Assembly: GCA_028278425.1 (NCBI GenBank)
Contig: JANQEJ010000026.1
Location: 1-50,593 of the forward strand
Origin: Planctomycetota bacterium
GTDB taxonomy: Bacteria; Planctomycetota; UBA1135; GCA-002686595
Length of the DNA stretch: 50,593 bases
Reading direction: 5' to 3'
In this document: in pieces, positions 8,972-19,044 of the stretch
Position numbering within the stretch: the first letter of the stretch is position 1
Layout: every line of letters starts with the position of its first letter
The notes under the pieces: model-generated
The model's input: the letters and a program-made list of their open reading frames with translations, nothing else
Told to the model about the DNA's origin: nothing
The model's database searches: none
Program-made: the position numbers and the translations under genes

Positions 8972-11563
8972 CTACCTCGCCCGCGCGCGCCGTTCGTCGC
9001 GCGCGCAGCGTTCGAGGCGCAGCGCGTTCTGGATCACGCCGAGGTGCGAGTAGGCCTGCGGGTGGTTGCCGAGGGCGCGCCGCCGGGCCGGATCGACCTG
9101 CTCCGACATGCAGCCGGTCGGACCGGCGAGGCGCGCGATCTCGCCGAAGAGCGCGCGCGCTTCGTCGACCCGGCCGACGAGGACCAGCGCGTCCACCAGC
9201 CACGAGGCGCAGATGTGAAAGCCGCCCTCCCCGCCGGGCAACCCGTCGCCGGGCAGCCCGTCCGCGCCGCGGTAGCGGTAGACCGTGGGACCGTCGCGCA
9301 GCTCGCGCTCGACGGCGTCGACCGTCATCAGGAAGCGCTCGTCGCGCGGTTCGAGAAGACCGGAGAGCCCGATCCAGAGCACGGCCGCGTCGAGGTCGTC
9401 CCCGTCGTAGGCGGCCGTGAACGCGCGCCGCTCTTCGCTCCAGCCCTTCGCGAGCACGTCTTCCTTGATCTCCTCGCGTAGCGCGTGCCAGCGCTCGGGC
9501 GCCGGGCCGCGGTAGCGCTCCGCGATCGCGATCGCCCGGTCGATCGTCATCCAGCACATCGTCTTCGAGTGCACGTGGTGGCGCATGGGCCCGCGGATCT
9601 CCCAGATGCCGTGGTCGGGTCCGTCCCAGCGGCTCTCGACCGCGTGCACCATCGCCTCTACGAGGCGCCAGTGTTCCGAGGTGAGGGGCGCGCCGTGCTC
9701 GCAGAGGACCCAGGCGAGCTGGACCACCGGACCGAACACGTCGAGCTGCACCTGCGAGGCGGCCGCGTTGCCGACGCGCACCGGGCGGCTGCCCCCGTAG
9801 CCGGCGAGCTCGGCGATCTCGGCCTCGGGGCCGAGGTCCTGGCCCGTCACGGTGTAGAGCGGCCGGAGCCGCTCCGGGCCGGGGAGCTGATCGACGAGGT
9901 CGAGCACCCAGTCGAGGAACTGCATCGCCTCGGACAGGCTGCCGAGGTCGACCAGGGCTTCGGCGGAGAGCGCCGCGTCGCGCAGCCAGGCGTAGCGGTA
10001 GTCCCAGTTGCGCACGCCGCCCAGGTGCTCGGGCAGGCTGGTCGTCGCGGCCGCCGCGATCGCGCCGGTGGGCCCGTAGCAGAGGCCCTTTAGGATCAGC
10101 GCCCCGGTCCTCACCAGTTCGGGCGCGACGGTCGGGATGCGCAGGCGGTCCACCCACTGGCGCCAGTGGCGGAGCGTCATGCGCCGCCGTTCGCTCTCCG
10201 GAGTGATCGCCTCGTTCAGGTTGGCAGAGCCGTAACGCAGCGTGAGGACGAGCGGGCGCTCGCTCAACGCGACCTCGGCGCGCGCGGTCTGGTGCGGTCC
10301 CTCCTCGACGATCTCCCAGTCGACCGCGCTCCCGACGAGGACGATCGGATCCAGCACACCCTCGACCGCGAGCCCGTGGTCGAGCCGCGCGAGCCGCGTG
10401 GCGACGCGACCGAAGTCGACGCGCGGCGCGAACTCGAGCAGCGCGCGACCGGACCCCGTGAGCGCGCGCACGAGGTCGCTGCGGCCCGCGCGCTGCGCCG
10501 GGCGGCCGAGCGAGCAGTCGAGGTAGTCGGTCACCGCGAGGCTCTTCCAGCGCGTCTCGAGCAGGAGCGAGTCGCGGACGTAGCCCTGCTTGAGCGGACG
10601 CGACGCGTCCGGCGGCTCGACGGAGAAGTATCCGGCGGTCGGGCCGCCGAGCAGCTCGGCGAAGATCGGCGGCGAGTCGATGCGCGGCGCGCAGAACCAG
10701 CTCACGCGCGCTTTGGGCGTCACCAGCGCCACCGTCCGCTGGTCGGAGAGCATCGAGTGCCGCTCGATCGGCACCGCCGACTCGCCGGCCAGCCAGGCGG
10801 AGCGTCGCTCCGCCAGGAACGCGAGATGGCGCGCGACCTCGAGCGGGTCGGCCACGCGGAAGGGCGCGGCGCTCTCGCCCTCGCCGACCTTGACCGCCAG
10901 GTCGGGGCCGCCGAGGCGCGCGAAGGCGTCCTCGTCGGTTTGGTCGTCGCCGAGGAACACCGCGGCGGTCGCGCCGACCTGCTGGCGCAGCGCGTCGAGC
11001 GCCTTGCCCTTGTCCGTCTCGACGACGCTGAGCTCGAGCACCTTCTTGCCCTCGCGAAGCTGCACGCCGGGGGCGCGCGCGGGGCCCTGGAGCACCGCCT
11101 GCACCGCGCGCGCGGCGGCGCCCGCCTCCGCGTTGCGGAAGTGGAAGGCGATGCTCGCCGGCTTCAGCTCGACCGCGAGCCCGGGGGCGGTGCGCGCGAT
11201 CTCCGACAGGCTGCGCTCGAGCTCGTCGCGCCGGCGGACCGTTTCGGTCGACAGGTTGCGCGAGAAGCCCGGGTCGAACTCGCTTCCGTGGCTGCCGACG
11301 AGGTGCACCTCCTCCGGCGCGCCGGTCAGCTCGGCGAGGTCGGAGAGCGCGCGGCCCGAGATGACCGCCGCGTGCGTCGCCGGAAGGCGCGCGAGGGCCT
11401 GCAGGGCGACCATCGCCTCCCGCTGCGGGTGCGCCTCGGACGGGTTGCTCACGATCGGCGCGAGCGTGCCGTCGTAGTCGGTCGCCACGAGCAGAACGGG
11501 CGTATGCGCGACCTGCTCGAGCCGCTCGAAGAGCTCGTCGATCCGGTCCAACACCTCGCTCAC
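8972..11563 (-). CDS. otsB: Trehalose-6-phosphate phosphatase fused to a GH15 glycosidase domain
   Basis: This 863-residue protein joins two enzymes. Residues 1 to about 255 are OtsB, a HAD phosphatase that releases trehalose from trehalose-6-phosphate: the nucleophile motif is D29-Y-D31-G-T and the late motif is [10 protein letters not shown]. From about residue 265 to the end is a glycoside hydrolase family 15 domain (glucoamylase/trehalase type) with [15 protein letters not shown] and the C-terminal SEQVDP (E821), then [11 protein letters not shown]. The GTG start at 11563 overlaps the otsA stop as GTGA. Both domains look intact. GH15 members act on trehalose or on alpha-1,4-glucans, so the second activity could degrade the first domain's product; its true substrate cannot be read from sequence. 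Confidence 0.92.
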   Translation of the reverse strand: MSEVLDRIDELFERLEQVAHTPVLLVATDYDGTLAPIVSNPSEAHPQREAMVALQALARLPATHAAVISGRALSDLAELTGAPEEVHLVGSHGSEFDPGFSRNLSTETVRRRDELERSLSEIARTAPGLAVELKPASIAFHFRNAEAGAAARAVQAVLQGPARAPGVQLREGKKVLELSVVETDKGKALDALRQQVGATAAVFLGDDQTDEDAFARLGGPDLAVKVGEGESAAPFRVADPLEVARHLAFLAERRSAWLAGESAVPIERHSMLSDQRTVALVTPKARVSWFCAPRIDSPPIFAELLGGPTAGYFSVEPPDASRPLKQGYVRDSLLLETRWKSLAVTDYLDCSLGRPAQRAGRSDLVRALTGSGRALLEFAPRVDFGRVATRLARLDHGLAVEGVLDPIVLVGSAVDWEIVEEGPHQTARAEVALSERPLVLTLRYGSANLNEAITPESERRRMTLRHWRQWVDRLRIPTVAPELVRTGALILKGLCYGPTGAIAAAATTSLPEHLGGVRNWDYRYAWLRDAALSAEALVDLGSLSEAMQFLDWVLDLVDQLPGPERLRPLYTVTGQDLGPEAEIAELAGYGGSRPVRVGNAAASQVQLDVFGPVVQLAWVLCEHGAPLTSEHWRLVEAMVHAVESRWDGPDHGIWEIRGPMRHHVHSKTMCWMTIDRAIAIAERYRGPAPERWHALREEIKEDVLAKGWSEERRAFTAAYDGDDLDAAVLWIGLSGLLEPRDERFLMTVDAVERELRDGPTVYRYRGADGLPGDGLPGGEGGFHICASWLVDALVLVGRVDEARALFGEIARLAGPTGCMSEQVDPARRRALGNHPQAYSHLGVIQNALRLERCARDERRARAR

Positions 11564-12951
11564 CGGCCGAGCATTCCCAGGAACGAGTCCGCCCAGAGGT
11601 GCACGTCGCCGTTGGACACCGTTCGCCGGAGATCCGCCATGCGCCGGCGCTGCTCCTTCGGCGGCATCTCGAGCGCGCGCTCGAAGGCGATGGCGATCCC
11701 GTCGACGTCGTGGGGGTTGACCAGCACCGCCTGCTGCAGCTCGCGCGCGGCGCCGGCGAACTCGGAGAGCACCAGCACGCCGCCGCCGTCGACGCGCGCG
11801 GCGACGTACTCCTTCGCGACCAGGTTCATGCCGTCGCGGAGCGGCGTCACCGCCATCACGTCGGCGGCGACGTAGTAGGCCACGAGCTCCTCGGTCGTCA
11901 GGCTTCGGTAGAGGTACTGGATCGGGGTCATGCCCGGGACGCCGTAGCGGCCGTTGGTGCGGCCGACCTGGCTCTCGATGCGCTCGCGCATCTGCGCGTA
12001 CTCGGGCACGAGCTCCCTGCTGGGCACGGCCACCTGGACGAAGACCACGTCCTCGAGGGCGTTCTCGTAGCGGCCGAGCAGCGTCTCGAATGCGCGCAGC
12101 CGCTGGTCGATACCCTTGGTGTAGTCCAGGCGGTCGATCCCGAGGATGATCTTGCGGTTGCCGCTGATCTGCTCGCGGATCTCCTGCGCGCGCGTCTGCA
12201 CGTCCTCGCGCGCCGCGAGCGACTCGTAGCGCTTGAAGTCGATCGAGATCGGGTAGGCGTCGATCTCGATGCGCCGGCCCTGGAACTCCAGCACGCGGTC
12301 GGATCCCTGGGCCGACGTGAAGCGCCGCGCAGCGCGCGCGAAGTTCAGCGCGCCGTTTCTCGTCTGGAACCCCACGAGGTCCGCGCCGAGCAGCCCCTCG
12401 AGGAGCTGCGTGCGCCAGGGGAGCTGCGCGAAGAGTTCGACCGGCGGGAAGGGGATGTGCAGGAAGAACCCGATGCGGGTCTCCGGGCGAAGCTCGCGGA
12501 GCAGGGCGGGGACGAGCTGGAGCTGGTAGTCGTGAACCCAGGCGATGTCGCCGGGCTCGAGGGCGTCGGCCGCCGCGCGGGCGAAGCGCGCGTTGACCTC
12601 CACGTACGGCCACCACCAGTGGCGGTGGAACTCCGGCCAGCGCACGGCGTCGTGGTAGAGCGGCCAGAGGGTGGAGTTGGAGAAGCCGAGGTAGAAGTTC
12701 TCCAGGTCCGCCGGCGTGAGGCCCACCGGGACCAGGAGGATCCCGTCGTGGCGGAAGGGCTGGGGCACCTCGCCCTCGGTGCCCGGCCAGCCGACCCAGG
12801 AGCCGTCGGAGGCCTGAAGGAACGGCTGGAGCGCGCTCACCAGTCCCCCGGGGCTCGTCTTCCAGCGGGTCTCGGGTCCCTCCTTGTAGCGCGTCACCGG
12901 CAGGCGGTTGGCGATGACCACGAGCCGGGACGTCTTCGCGTCGGCGGACAT
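11560..12951 (-). CDS. otsA: Alpha,alpha-trehalose-phosphate synthase (GT20)
   Basis: OtsA makes trehalose-6-phosphate from a nucleotide sugar (UDP-glucose in E. coli) and glucose-6-phosphate. The 463-residue protein has the family landmarks: NRLPVT near the N-terminus, [41 protein letters not shown], and [18 protein letters not shown] near the C-terminus. Length is normal. ATG at 12951 has TACCCT 7 nt upstream. An in-frame ATG at 12987 has a G-rich, SD-like stretch in front and would add 12 residues. The gene is followed by the OtsB-GH15 fusion with a 4-nt overlap, so the two steps of the OtsA-OtsB pathway are one operon. Trehalose here probably serves as a stress protectant. Confidence 0.95.
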   Translation of the reverse strand: MSADAKTSRLVVIANRLPVTRYKEGPETRWKTSPGGLVSALQPFLQASDGSWVGWPGTEGEVPQPFRHDGILLVPVGLTPADLENFYLGFSNSTLWPLYHDAVRWPEFHRHWWWPYVEVNARFARAAADALEPGDIAWVHDYQLQLVPALLRELRPETRIGFFLHIPFPPVELFAQLPWRTQLLEGLLGADLVGFQTRNGALNFARAARRFTSAQGSDRVLEFQGRRIEIDAYPISIDFKRYESLAAREDVQTRAQEIREQISGNRKIILGIDRLDYTKGIDQRLRAFETLLGRYENALEDVVFVQVAVPSRELVPEYAQMRERIESQVGRTNGRYGVPGMTPIQYLYRSLTTEELVAYYVAADVMAVTPLRDGMNLVAKEYVAARVDGGGVLVLSEFAGAARELQQAVLVNPHDVDGIAIAFERALEMPPKEQRRRMADLRRTVSNGDVHLWADSFLGMLGR

Positions 12952-12958
12952 GCGGAGC

Positions 12959-12964
12959 AGGGTA
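12959..12964 (-). promoter_or_regulatory. -10-like TACCCT upstream of otsA
   Basis: TACCCT on the minus strand ends 7 nt before the ATG at 12951, in the divergent region shared with the signal peptidase gene. It supports the shorter otsA start if the message is leaderless. Confidence 0.3.
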
Positions 12965-13038
12965 GCGAAGCGGGGATGGGCAATCATCACCCCCCGGCGG
13001 TTCAAGGCCGGGCGGGGGATCACCCGATAGGAACGCCC

Positions 13039-13572
13039 ATGAGCACGGCCTTCCCCAGGGCGTCGCGCCTGCGCCGTACGCTGCGATTGGGCCTGGACGG
13101 CATCCGCTTCGGAGCGCTCGTGCTCGTGTTCTACGCGGTCTTCTTCAACCTGTCGGTCGTGCGCGGCAGCTCGATGTCGCCCAACATCCACGACGGCGAC
13201 CGCATCCTGGTCGAGCCGTGGAGCTACCTCTTCGAGGGCGTGGACCGCGGGGACGTCATCGTGATGCGCTACCCGCTCGACCCGAGCGTGGACTACATCA
13301 AGCGCGTCATCGGCCTGCCCGGCGACCAGGTCACGCTCGCCGGGGGGCACGTGTGGGTCAACGGCGAGCTCCTGCACGAGCCCTACGTCCTGGACAAGGA
13401 CGCGGAGAGCTACATGTCCGTTCGCGTCAAGGACGGGCATCTCTTCGTGCTGGGCGACAACCGTCCGCGCTCCTCCGACAGCCGCGAGTTCGGGCAGGTG
13501 CCGTCCGACTACGTGCGCGGCCGCGTCGACCTGCGGCTCTGGCCGCTGACGCGGCTCGGTTTCGTCAACTGA
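13039..13572 (+). CDS. lepB: Signal peptidase I
   Basis: This 177-residue membrane protease cuts signal peptides from secreted proteins on the outer face of the inner membrane. One N-terminal transmembrane helix (about residues 23-38) precedes the catalytic Ser45 in RGSSMSP and the general base Lys88 in DYIKRVIGLPGD. The C-terminal GDNRPRSSDSR box completes the family signature. It is shorter than E. coli LepB and has a single helix, as in many Gram-positive and other bacterial forms. It is divergent from otsA with 87 nt between the starts. A GATAGGAA sequence sits 5 nt before the ATG. Confidence 0.95.
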   Translation: MSTAFPRASRLRRTLRLGLDGIRFGALVLVFYAVFFNLSVVRGSSMSPNIHDGDRILVEPWSYLFEGVDRGDVIVMRYPLDPSVDYIKRVIGLPGDQVTLAGGHVWVNGELLHEPYVLDKDAESYMSVRVKDGHLFVLGDNRPRSSDSREFGQVPSDYVRGRVDLRLWPLTRLGFVN

Positions 13573-13583
13573 TCGCGATCCGG

Positions 13584-13589
13584 TAGAGT
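13584..13589 (+). promoter_or_regulatory. -10-like TAGAGT upstream of the SDR gene
   Basis: TAGAGT lies in the 27-nt gap after lepB and ends 10 nt before the ATG at 13600. No Shine-Dalgarno sequence is seen in the gap. Confidence 0.4.
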
Positions 13590-13599
13590 CATCGCTCCG

Positions 13600-14322
13600 A
13601 TGAGCGATTCTCCCGTCACGCTGGTCACCGGCAGCGCGCGCGGCATCGGTTTGGCCGTCGCGCGCAGCCTGCGCGAGCGCGGGGACCGCGTGCACGCCGT
13701 CTACCGCACCGAGAACGAGCGCGCCGTCGCCCTGCGCGACGAGTTCGGCGAGCGCGCGCACCGCGCGGATCTGCTCGTGCCGGACGACGCCGACCGGCTC
13801 GCCGCCGAGGTCCTCGCGCTCGACGGGCGGCTCGACCACGCGGTCCACGCGGTGGGGGAGTACGTGTCGGGGCCGCTCGCCGAGCTCTCGCACGCCGACT
13901 TCCAGCGGATGTGGGCGAGCAACGCCGAGTCGTCCTTCCTCTTCTTCAACGCCGTCCGGGCGCCGCTCCGCGACGCGGGCGGCCGCGCGGTCTTCTTCGG
14001 CTGCAGCGGGCTGAACGGGCTCCGGGGGCGGCGCGAGACCGCGGCCTACGCCGCGGCGAAGAGCGCGCTGCTCGTCCTCGTGCGCGGCTGGGCGATCGAG
14101 GAGGCGGCCCACGGCGTCACCGTGAACATGATCTCGCCCGGGGTGATCCCGCACGACGCCGCGCACGTCGACACGCTCGACGCCGACCGCCAGGCGCGCA
14201 TCCCGCTCGGCGAACCGGGGCGGCTCGAGGACGTGGCGCAGGCGGTGAGCTGGCTTTGCTCGCGCGCCGCGAGCCACACGACCGGGACCGACCTGCTCGT
14301 CAGCGGCGGGTGGATGCTCTAG
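13600..14322 (+). CDS. Short-chain dehydrogenase/reductase (FabG-like)
   Basis: This 240-residue NAD(P)-dependent oxidoreductase has the classical SDR features: the nucleotide-binding TGSARGIG (residues 10-17) and the catalytic set S136, Y150 and K154 (YAAAK). The C-terminal TGTDLLVSGGWML is the usual end of FabG-like enzymes. The N-A-S-N segment is partly changed (MWASNAES in place of NVTG-type sequence). No fatty-acid genes are nearby, so a 3-oxoacyl-ACP reductase role is not supported by context; it may be a general reductase. It lies 27 nt after lepB. Confidence 0.88.
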   Translation: MSDSPVTLVTGSARGIGLAVARSLRERGDRVHAVYRTENERAVALRDEFGERAHRADLLVPDDADRLAAEVLALDGRLDHAVHAVGEYVSGPLAELSHADFQRMWASNAESSFLFFNAVRAPLRDAGGRAVFFGCSGLNGLRGRRETAAYAAAKSALLVLVRGWAIEEAAHGVTVNMISPGVIPHDAAHVDTLDADRQARIPLGEPGRLEDVAQAVSWLCSRAASHTTGTDLLVSGGWML

Positions 14323-14388
14323 ACTGCCGGGTCGCTCGCCTCCCTTTCATCTCCCGATCCTCTCCAACGTCCCGCACCCGGAGGCACC

Positions 14389-15759
14389 GTGTCCACCTTC
14401 GCCGACATCGACCCGGCGACCGGCGAGACCATCGCCGACGTCGCGATCAGCACGTCCGAGGCCCTTCGGGCCGCCGTCGCCGCCGCGCGCGCCGCGCAGC
14501 CCGAGTGGGCGGAGGTTCCCTTCGCCGAGCGGGCGCGCCTGCTCCTGGCCGGCGCGGCGCGGCTCGACGAGCGCGCCGAGGAGGTCGCCCGGATGGCGAC
14601 GCGCGAGATGGGCAAGCCGTTCGCCGAAGCCCTGAGCGAGACGCGCGGCTGGGCCAAGGGCGTGAAGCGGACGATGGACGAGGTCGAGCGGGCGCTCGAG
14701 CCCGAGGTGCTCCGCGGCGACGACTCCGAGACGCGGGTCGAGCGCGAGCCCCTGGGCGTCGTGGCCGCGATCACGCCGTGGAACTTCCCCGTGGGGATGC
14801 CGCTCGAGATCGTGCTCCCCGCGCTCGCCACGGGGAACGCCGTCGTCCTGAAGCCGAGCGAGCACGTGCCTTTGACCGGCGAGCTGCTCCACGAGATCTT
14901 CTCGGCGGAGCTGCCCGAGGGCCTGTTCGGCCTGGTCCACGGCGCCGGCGACGTCGGCGCGGAGCTCGTCGCGAGCGACGTCGACATGATCGGCTTCGTC
15001 GGCAGCCGCGACACCGGCCGGCGGATCATGGAGAGCGCGAGCCGCGACCTGAAGCGGCTGGTGCTCGAGCTCGGCGGCAAGGACCCGCTCGTCGTCTTCG
15101 AGGACGCCGACCTCGACGCCGCCGCCGAGTGCGCGGTGAAGCACTCGCTGCGCAACACCGGCCAGGTCTGCTGCAGCGTCGAGCGCGTCTACGTGGCCGA
15201 CGCCGTGGCCGACCGTTTCGAGGCTCTCGTGCTCGAGAAGGCCCGCGGGTGGAAGCACGGCAGCGGCTTCGACGAGGAGTCCAAGATGGGGCCGATGGTG
15301 AGCGCGGAGCAGCGCGACAAGGTCGTGGCCCAGGTCGAGGACGCGGTCGCGCGCGGCGCGCGCCTCCTCCTCGGCGGCGAGACGCCGGAGGGAGCCGGCG
15401 CTTTCTATCCCGCCACGGTCCTGGCCGACGTGGGCGAGGATCTCGACATCTCGCGCCACGAGACGTTCGGCCCGGTCGTGTCGCTCTCCCGCTTCTCCGG
15501 CGGCGAGGACGAGGCGGTGCGACTGGCCAACGACACGCCCTACGGTCTCGGCGCCAACGTGTACACCGCGGACGCGGAGCGCGGACGCCGCGTCGCGCGC
15601 CGCATCAAGTCCGGCCAGGTCGGCGTCAACCGCTACCTCGGCGGCGCGGCCGGCGCGCCGTGGGTGGGCGCGCGGCAGTCGGGCTTCGGCTTCCTCGGCG
15701 GCGTCGAGGGGCACAAGCAGTTCACGATCCCGAAGAGCATCTCCTATCCGGTCGCGTGA
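14389..15759 (+). CDS. NAD(P)-dependent aldehyde dehydrogenase (succinate-semialdehyde dehydrogenase-like)
   Basis: This 456-residue enzyme oxidises an aldehyde to a carboxylic acid. Motifs are TPWNFPVGMP, the catalytic Glu227 in LELGGKDP, and the nucleophile Cys261 in NTGQVCCS; ETFGPVV is further on. Its length fits the succinate-semialdehyde/medium-chain aldehyde group. The GTG start at 14389 has a clear Shine-Dalgarno (CGGAGG at 14379-14384). TAGACT overlaps the stop of the SDR gene (14320-14325) and could be its own promoter. SDR and ALDH neighbours could oxidise an alcohol to an acid in two steps, but substrate is not known. It is convergent with the next gene, 18 nt apart. Confidence 0.92.
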   Translation: MSTFADIDPATGETIADVAISTSEALRAAVAAARAAQPEWAEVPFAERARLLLAGAARLDERAEEVARMATREMGKPFAEALSETRGWAKGVKRTMDEVERALEPEVLRGDDSETRVEREPLGVVAAITPWNFPVGMPLEIVLPALATGNAVVLKPSEHVPLTGELLHEIFSAELPEGLFGLVHGAGDVGAELVASDVDMIGFVGSRDTGRRIMESASRDLKRLVLELGGKDPLVVFEDADLDAAAECAVKHSLRNTGQVCCSVERVYVADAVADRFEALVLEKARGWKHGSGFDEESKMGPMVSAEQRDKVVAQVEDAVARGARLLLGGETPEGAGAFYPATVLADVGEDLDISRHETFGPVVSLSRFSGGEDEAVRLANDTPYGLGANVYTADAERGRRVARRIKSGQVGVNRYLGGAAGAPWVGARQSGFGFLGGVEGHKQFTIPKSISYPVA

Positions 15760-15777
15760 ACCGTTCGCAGGCGCGGG

Positions 15778-17562
15778 CTAGCGCTTCTGCACGTCCGGCG
15801 TCGCCATCTCCAGCGTCATCATCGCGTAGGACGAGGCCAGCACCGGGTTGCCCTCGTACCAACGCTCGGCGTTCGCGTTGATCCAGGAGCCGTCCTGGCG
15901 CTGCATGCCGACCAGCCGGTTCACGAGCTCCTTGCGCCAGCCGTGGCTCTTGCCGGAGGGATCGACCACGACCTCCTCGCCGTAGAGGTCCAGCGCCCGC
16001 GCCATCGTGTAGAAGTAGTAGTAGAGACCCTGGTACGGGGCGTTCGGGTCCTTCGACGCCTCGAACCCCGGGTTGACGTCGAGCGTGTAGTTCGCGCGCA
16101 GCCACTTCCACGCCGCTTCGACGCGCGGGTCGTCCTTCTTCAGGCCGGCGAAGAGGTAGGCCTTGAGGAGCGCGTAGGTCATCGAGCCGTAGGAGCGCGG
16201 GATGCGCGTCCCGTCGGAGAGCTCGATCAAGCCGGCCTTCGACTCGCCGGGCGCATAGGCGGAGCCGCCGTCCTCGCCGCTCTTGATCGCGAAGCCGTCC
16301 TCGGTCGTGAGCGCGATGTCGTTGGACTCCGAGCGGTTCTGGCAGCGCTGGAGGAACGTGAGCGCCTTCTGGAACGTCTCGTCGCCCGACTCGAGCCCGG
16401 CGGCGTTCAGCGCCTCGAGTGCCATCTGCAGGTTGGAGAGGTCGGGCCGCCCGTCGCCGCCGTAGCCGACGCCGCCGTAGAACTTGTCGCTCGGCGAGGA
16501 GCCCTCGCCCTCGTCGACCTGGAGCTCCCGCAGGAAGGCGCGCGCCTTGGCGATCGCGGGCTTGTCCTTCTCGCGGCCCGCCTTCGCCAGGGCGAGGATC
16601 GAGGCGGAGGTCACGTAGTTCTTGAGCTGACCGGCGTGGATCGAGCCGTCCTCGTGCTGCATCGACACGAGCCAGTCGAGGGCGCCGTCGATCACCTTCT
16701 GGGTCTCCTCGGGGCGCGGCTCCGGGAGTGTGAGAAGCGCGCCCGTCACCATCGCCGTGATCCCGGGATCCGGCTGTCCGGGGAAGCCCCAGCGGCCGTT
16801 CTCGGCGGTCGAGAGGAGGAACGCGGCGCCGCGCTCCAGCGCCTTCGCCGACTTCGCGAAGTCCTGGCCGTCGAACGGCGGCAGCGGTCGCTGGGCGGTT
16901 TCCATCATCGGCGGCGCCTCGCGCGACTTGAGCACCGAGTAGTACCCGCCGAGCCGGTTGACGAAGATCGCCGTGCTCCGCACGTTGCCCTGCGGTCCCT
17001 CCCAGTAGCCGTCGGCGTGCCGGTTGCGCAGCGAGTCCTCCGCGTTGGTCAGCATGACCTGGTCCGGCGTCGTCGCGAGCGCCTCGGCCCAGGGCGCGTT
17101 CTGCTTCGTGGGCCGCTCCGTGAACTGGTACGAGCGCTTCAGGGCCTGCTTCACGACCGGGTGGTCGTAGAGCTGCAGCGCGTCCTGCGCGAAGTTGGTC
17201 TGGACCCGCGCCATGAGCTTGCCGGCGTTCGGCTCGCAGATCGCCCCGTCGGGCCGCTGCCGGGCGAGGAGATAGTCGATCGCCTTCGAGACGTGGGGCC
17301 CGCTCTCCACCGTGAGGTACCACGGGGGGTCCGCCAGGGCGACGAGCACGAGCCCCGTGACCTGCACGTCGCCGTAGGCGCCGGTCTTCGGGTCCTGCTG
17401 CTTCTTGAGCCACTCCAGCGTGACGTCGAGCTCCTCCCGGAGCAGGTCGGTGGTCAGCCAGCCGGCGACGCCCTTGGCGGGGGGCGGGTCCTGGGCCACG
17501 GCGGGAGCCGCGACGACGGGCAGGAGGGCGAGAGCGGGCGCGAGGAGGGTCTGGATCTTCAT
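15778..17562 (-). CDS. Exported alpha-alpha-toroid protein (prenyltransferase/squalene-cyclase repeat)
   Basis: This 594-residue protein begins with a Sec signal peptide ending APAVAQ (about residue 24). The rest is made of toroid repeats seen as W-L-x-x-Q-x-x-D-G-x elements: [26 protein letters not shown] and [11 protein letters not shown]. This fold is shared by squalene-hopene cyclases, prenyltransferase beta subunits and complement-like proteins. The DXDD motif of a class II cyclase is not seen, so a cyclase role is unlikely, and export also argues against it. Similar exported toroid proteins of unknown function are frequent in Planctomycetes. It is a single gene, with TAGACT 12 nt upstream of the ATG. 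Confidence 0.85.
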   Translation of the reverse strand: MKIQTLLAPALALLPVVAAPAVAQDPPPAKGVAGWLTTDLLREELDVTLEWLKKQQDPKTGAYGDVQVTGLVLVALADPPWYLTVESGPHVSKAIDYLLARQRPDGAICEPNAGKLMARVQTNFAQDALQLYDHPVVKQALKRSYQFTERPTKQNAPWAEALATTPDQVMLTNAEDSLRNRHADGYWEGPQGNVRSTAIFVNRLGGYYSVLKSREAPPMMETAQRPLPPFDGQDFAKSAKALERGAAFLLSTAENGRWGFPGQPDPGITAMVTGALLTLPEPRPEETQKVIDGALDWLVSMQHEDGSIHAGQLKNYVTSASILALAKAGREKDKPAIAKARAFLRELQVDEGEGSSPSDKFYGGVGYGGDGRPDLSNLQMALEALNAAGLESGDETFQKALTFLQRCQNRSESNDIALTTEDGFAIKSGEDGGSAYAPGESKAGLIELSDGTRIPRSYGSMTYALLKAYLFAGLKKDDPRVEAAWKWLRANYTLDVNPGFEASKDPNAPYQGLYYYFYTMARALDLYGEEVVVDPSGKSHGWRKELVNRLVGMQRQDGSWINANAERWYEGNPVLASSYAMMTLEMATPDVQKR

Positions 17563-17574
17563 AACGGGCGGAAG

Positions 17575-17580
17575 AGTCTA
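17575..17580 (-). promoter_or_regulatory. -10-like TAGACT upstream of the toroid gene
   Basis: TAGACT on the minus strand ends 12 nt before the ATG at 17562, leaving room for a leader of only a few nucleotides. The divergent gene at 17657 has its own -10-like site 65 nt away. Confidence 0.4.
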
Positions 17581-17644
17581 TCGGGCCGGAGGAGCCGATG
17601 CCCGAACGCTCCCCCCGCGGGCTGGTTCAACCGCGGAACGGGGT

Positions 17645-17650
17645 TAGGCT
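17645..17650 (+). promoter_or_regulatory. -10-like TAGGCT upstream of the TIGR04282 gene
   Basis: TAGGCT ends exactly 6 nt before the GTG start at 17657, so the first transcribed base would fall at the start codon. No Shine-Dalgarno sequence is present. Confidence 0.4.
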
Positions 17651-17656
17651 GCGACG

Positions 17657-18385
17657 GTGACGAGCCGCGGTTCCTCGACGTCCCCTACGGACCGCGCCGC
17701 GCGAAGGTTGACCGCAATCTTCGCCAAGCGGCCCGAGCCCGGCCGGGTGAAGACCCGGCTGGTGCCGCCGCTCTCCCCAGCGGGCGCGGCGGACCTGGCC
17801 GAAGCCATGCTCGCCGACGCCCTGGCCCGCGGCGAGGCGGCGCGCGGGAGCTTCCGCACGCGGCTCTGCTACGCGCCGGCCGAGGCGGAGGCGTGGTTCC
17901 GGGAGCGCTTCGCCGAAGCGGTCGAGCTCGTCCCGCAGCGCGGTCCCGGCCTGGCGGAGCGCCTCGCTGCCTTCTTCGACGAGGCGCTCGCGGAGGAGGG
18001 CGTCGACACCGCGGTGGCCGTCGGCAGCGACGCTCCGCGTCTCTCCACCGCCCGGATCGAGGAGGCGCACCGCAGGCTGGAGAACGGCGCCGACCTCGTG
18101 CTCGGCCCGGACCTCGGCGGCGGCTACTACCTGGTCGGACTGCGCCGGCCGCGCGCCGAGCTCTTCACCGCGATCGAGATGTCCAGCGAGGGCATGTGCG
18201 CCGCGACGGTCGCGCTCGCGCGTCGGGAGGGGCTCGCGGTGGAGCTGCTCGAGCCGGACTACGACGTCGACGTCGAGGCGGACCTCGTCCGCCTGCGGGC
18301 CGACCTCGCGCGCGACGATCCAGCGGCACCGGACTTTCCGCGGCACACCGCCGCGCTGCTCCCCACGCTTCCGACTCGCCCATGA
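17657..18385 (+). CDS. TIGR04282 family (DUF2064) glycosyltransferase-like protein
   Basis: This 242-residue protein has a GT-A-like nucleotidyl/glycosyltransferase fold. Signature segments are [14 protein letters not shown] near the N-terminus, GSDAPRLS in the middle and [16 protein letters not shown], where the DxGG-type turn binds the nucleotide sugar. Members named for arsenosugar biosynthesis usually sit beside a radical SAM or a methyltransferase; neither is present here, so that role should not be transferred. GTG at 17657 was chosen from the -10-like site 6 nt upstream; the first 16 residues look disordered. The stop overlaps the next gene as ATGA, so the two are co-translated. Confidence 0.85.
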   Translation: MTSRGSSTSPTDRAARRLTAIFAKRPEPGRVKTRLVPPLSPAGAADLAEAMLADALARGEAARGSFRTRLCYAPAEAEAWFRERFAEAVELVPQRGPGLAERLAAFFDEALAEEGVDTAVAVGSDAPRLSTARIEEAHRRLENGADLVLGPDLGGGYYLVGLRRPRAELFTAIEMSSEGMCAATVALARREGLAVELLEPDYDVDVEADLVRLRADLARDDPAAPDFPRHTAALLPTLPTRP

Positions 18386-19044
18386 AGGACTTCCGCTTCG
18401 TTCCGCTCCCGTTCCGCCGCTACGCCGAGGAGGATATGCTCGCCAGGGCGCGGAGCTTCTACGAAGAGGTCGACCGGCGTCGCAGCGTGCGCCACTTCTC
18501 CGCCGAGGACGTCCCCGACGAAGTGCTCGACGCCTGCATCCACGCCGCGGGGACCGCGCCGTCCGGAGCGCACCGCCAACCCTGGACCTTCGCCGTCGTG
18601 CGCGATCCCGACGTGAAGCGCAAGATCCGCATCGCCGCCGAGGCCGAGGAGAAGGAGACGTACGAGCACCGCCTGACCGACGAGTGGCGCGAGGCGCTGG
18701 AGCCGCTCGGCACGGACTGGCGGAAGCCCTTCCTCGAGACCGCGCCGGCGCTGATCGTCGTCTTCCGCCAGACCTACGGCGTGGAGGAGCAGCGGCGAAA
18801 GACCAACTACTACACGCAGGAGTCGGTCGGCATCGCCACGGGCTTCCTGCTCGCGGCGCTCCACCACGCGGGGCTCGCCACGCTGACGCACACGCCGAGC
18901 CCGATGGGCTTTCTGGGCGAGATCCTCGACCGACCGGAGAACGAGCGGGCCTACGTCCTGATCCCGGTCGGGTATCCGGCGGAGGGCTGCGAGGTGCCGG
19001 ATCTCGTGCGCAAGCCGCTCGACGAGATCCGGGTCGTGATCTAG
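18382..19044 (+). CDS. Iodotyrosine deiodinase-like flavoprotein (nitroreductase superfamily)
   Basis: This 220-residue FMN enzyme is closer to animal iodotyrosine deiodinase (IYD) than to ordinary nitroreductases. RRSVRHFS and AGTAPSGAH bind FMN. Three residues that hold the amino-acid part of iodotyrosine in human IYD (E157, Y161, K182) align with E90, Y94 and K115, the last in [11 protein letters not shown]. The C-terminal [22 protein letters not shown] also follows IYD. IYD enzymes remove iodide or bromide from halotyrosines by reductive dehalogenation. Bacterial homologues are known. The ATG overlaps the stop of the upstream gene; its TAG shares a CTAG with the stop of the convergent ybjQ-like gene. 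Confidence 0.88.
   Translation: MKDFRFVPLPFRRYAEEDMLARARSFYEEVDRRRSVRHFSAEDVPDEVLDACIHAAGTAPSGAHRQPWTFAVVRDPDVKRKIRIAAEAEEKETYEHRLTDEWREALEPLGTDWRKPFLETAPALIVVFRQTYGVEEQRRKTNYYTQESVGIATGFLLAALHHAGLATLTHTPSPMGFLGEILDRPENERAYVLIPVGYPAEGCEVPDLVRKPLDEIRVVI

Noticed and set aside
11560..11563. A frameshift joining otsA and the OtsB-GH15 gene into one protein
   Set aside because: The 4-nt GTGA overlap is the normal junction type in this window, and both proteins have complete ends.
15778..17562. A squalene-hopene cyclase or other terpene cyclase
   Set aside because: It has a Sec signal peptide and lacks a visible DXDD catalytic motif; only the toroid repeats are shared.
17657..18385. An arsenosugar biosynthesis gene, as the TIGR04282 name implies
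   Set aside because: The expected neighbours (radical SAM arsenosugar protein, ArsM methyltransferase) are absent, so the pathway name is not supported here.
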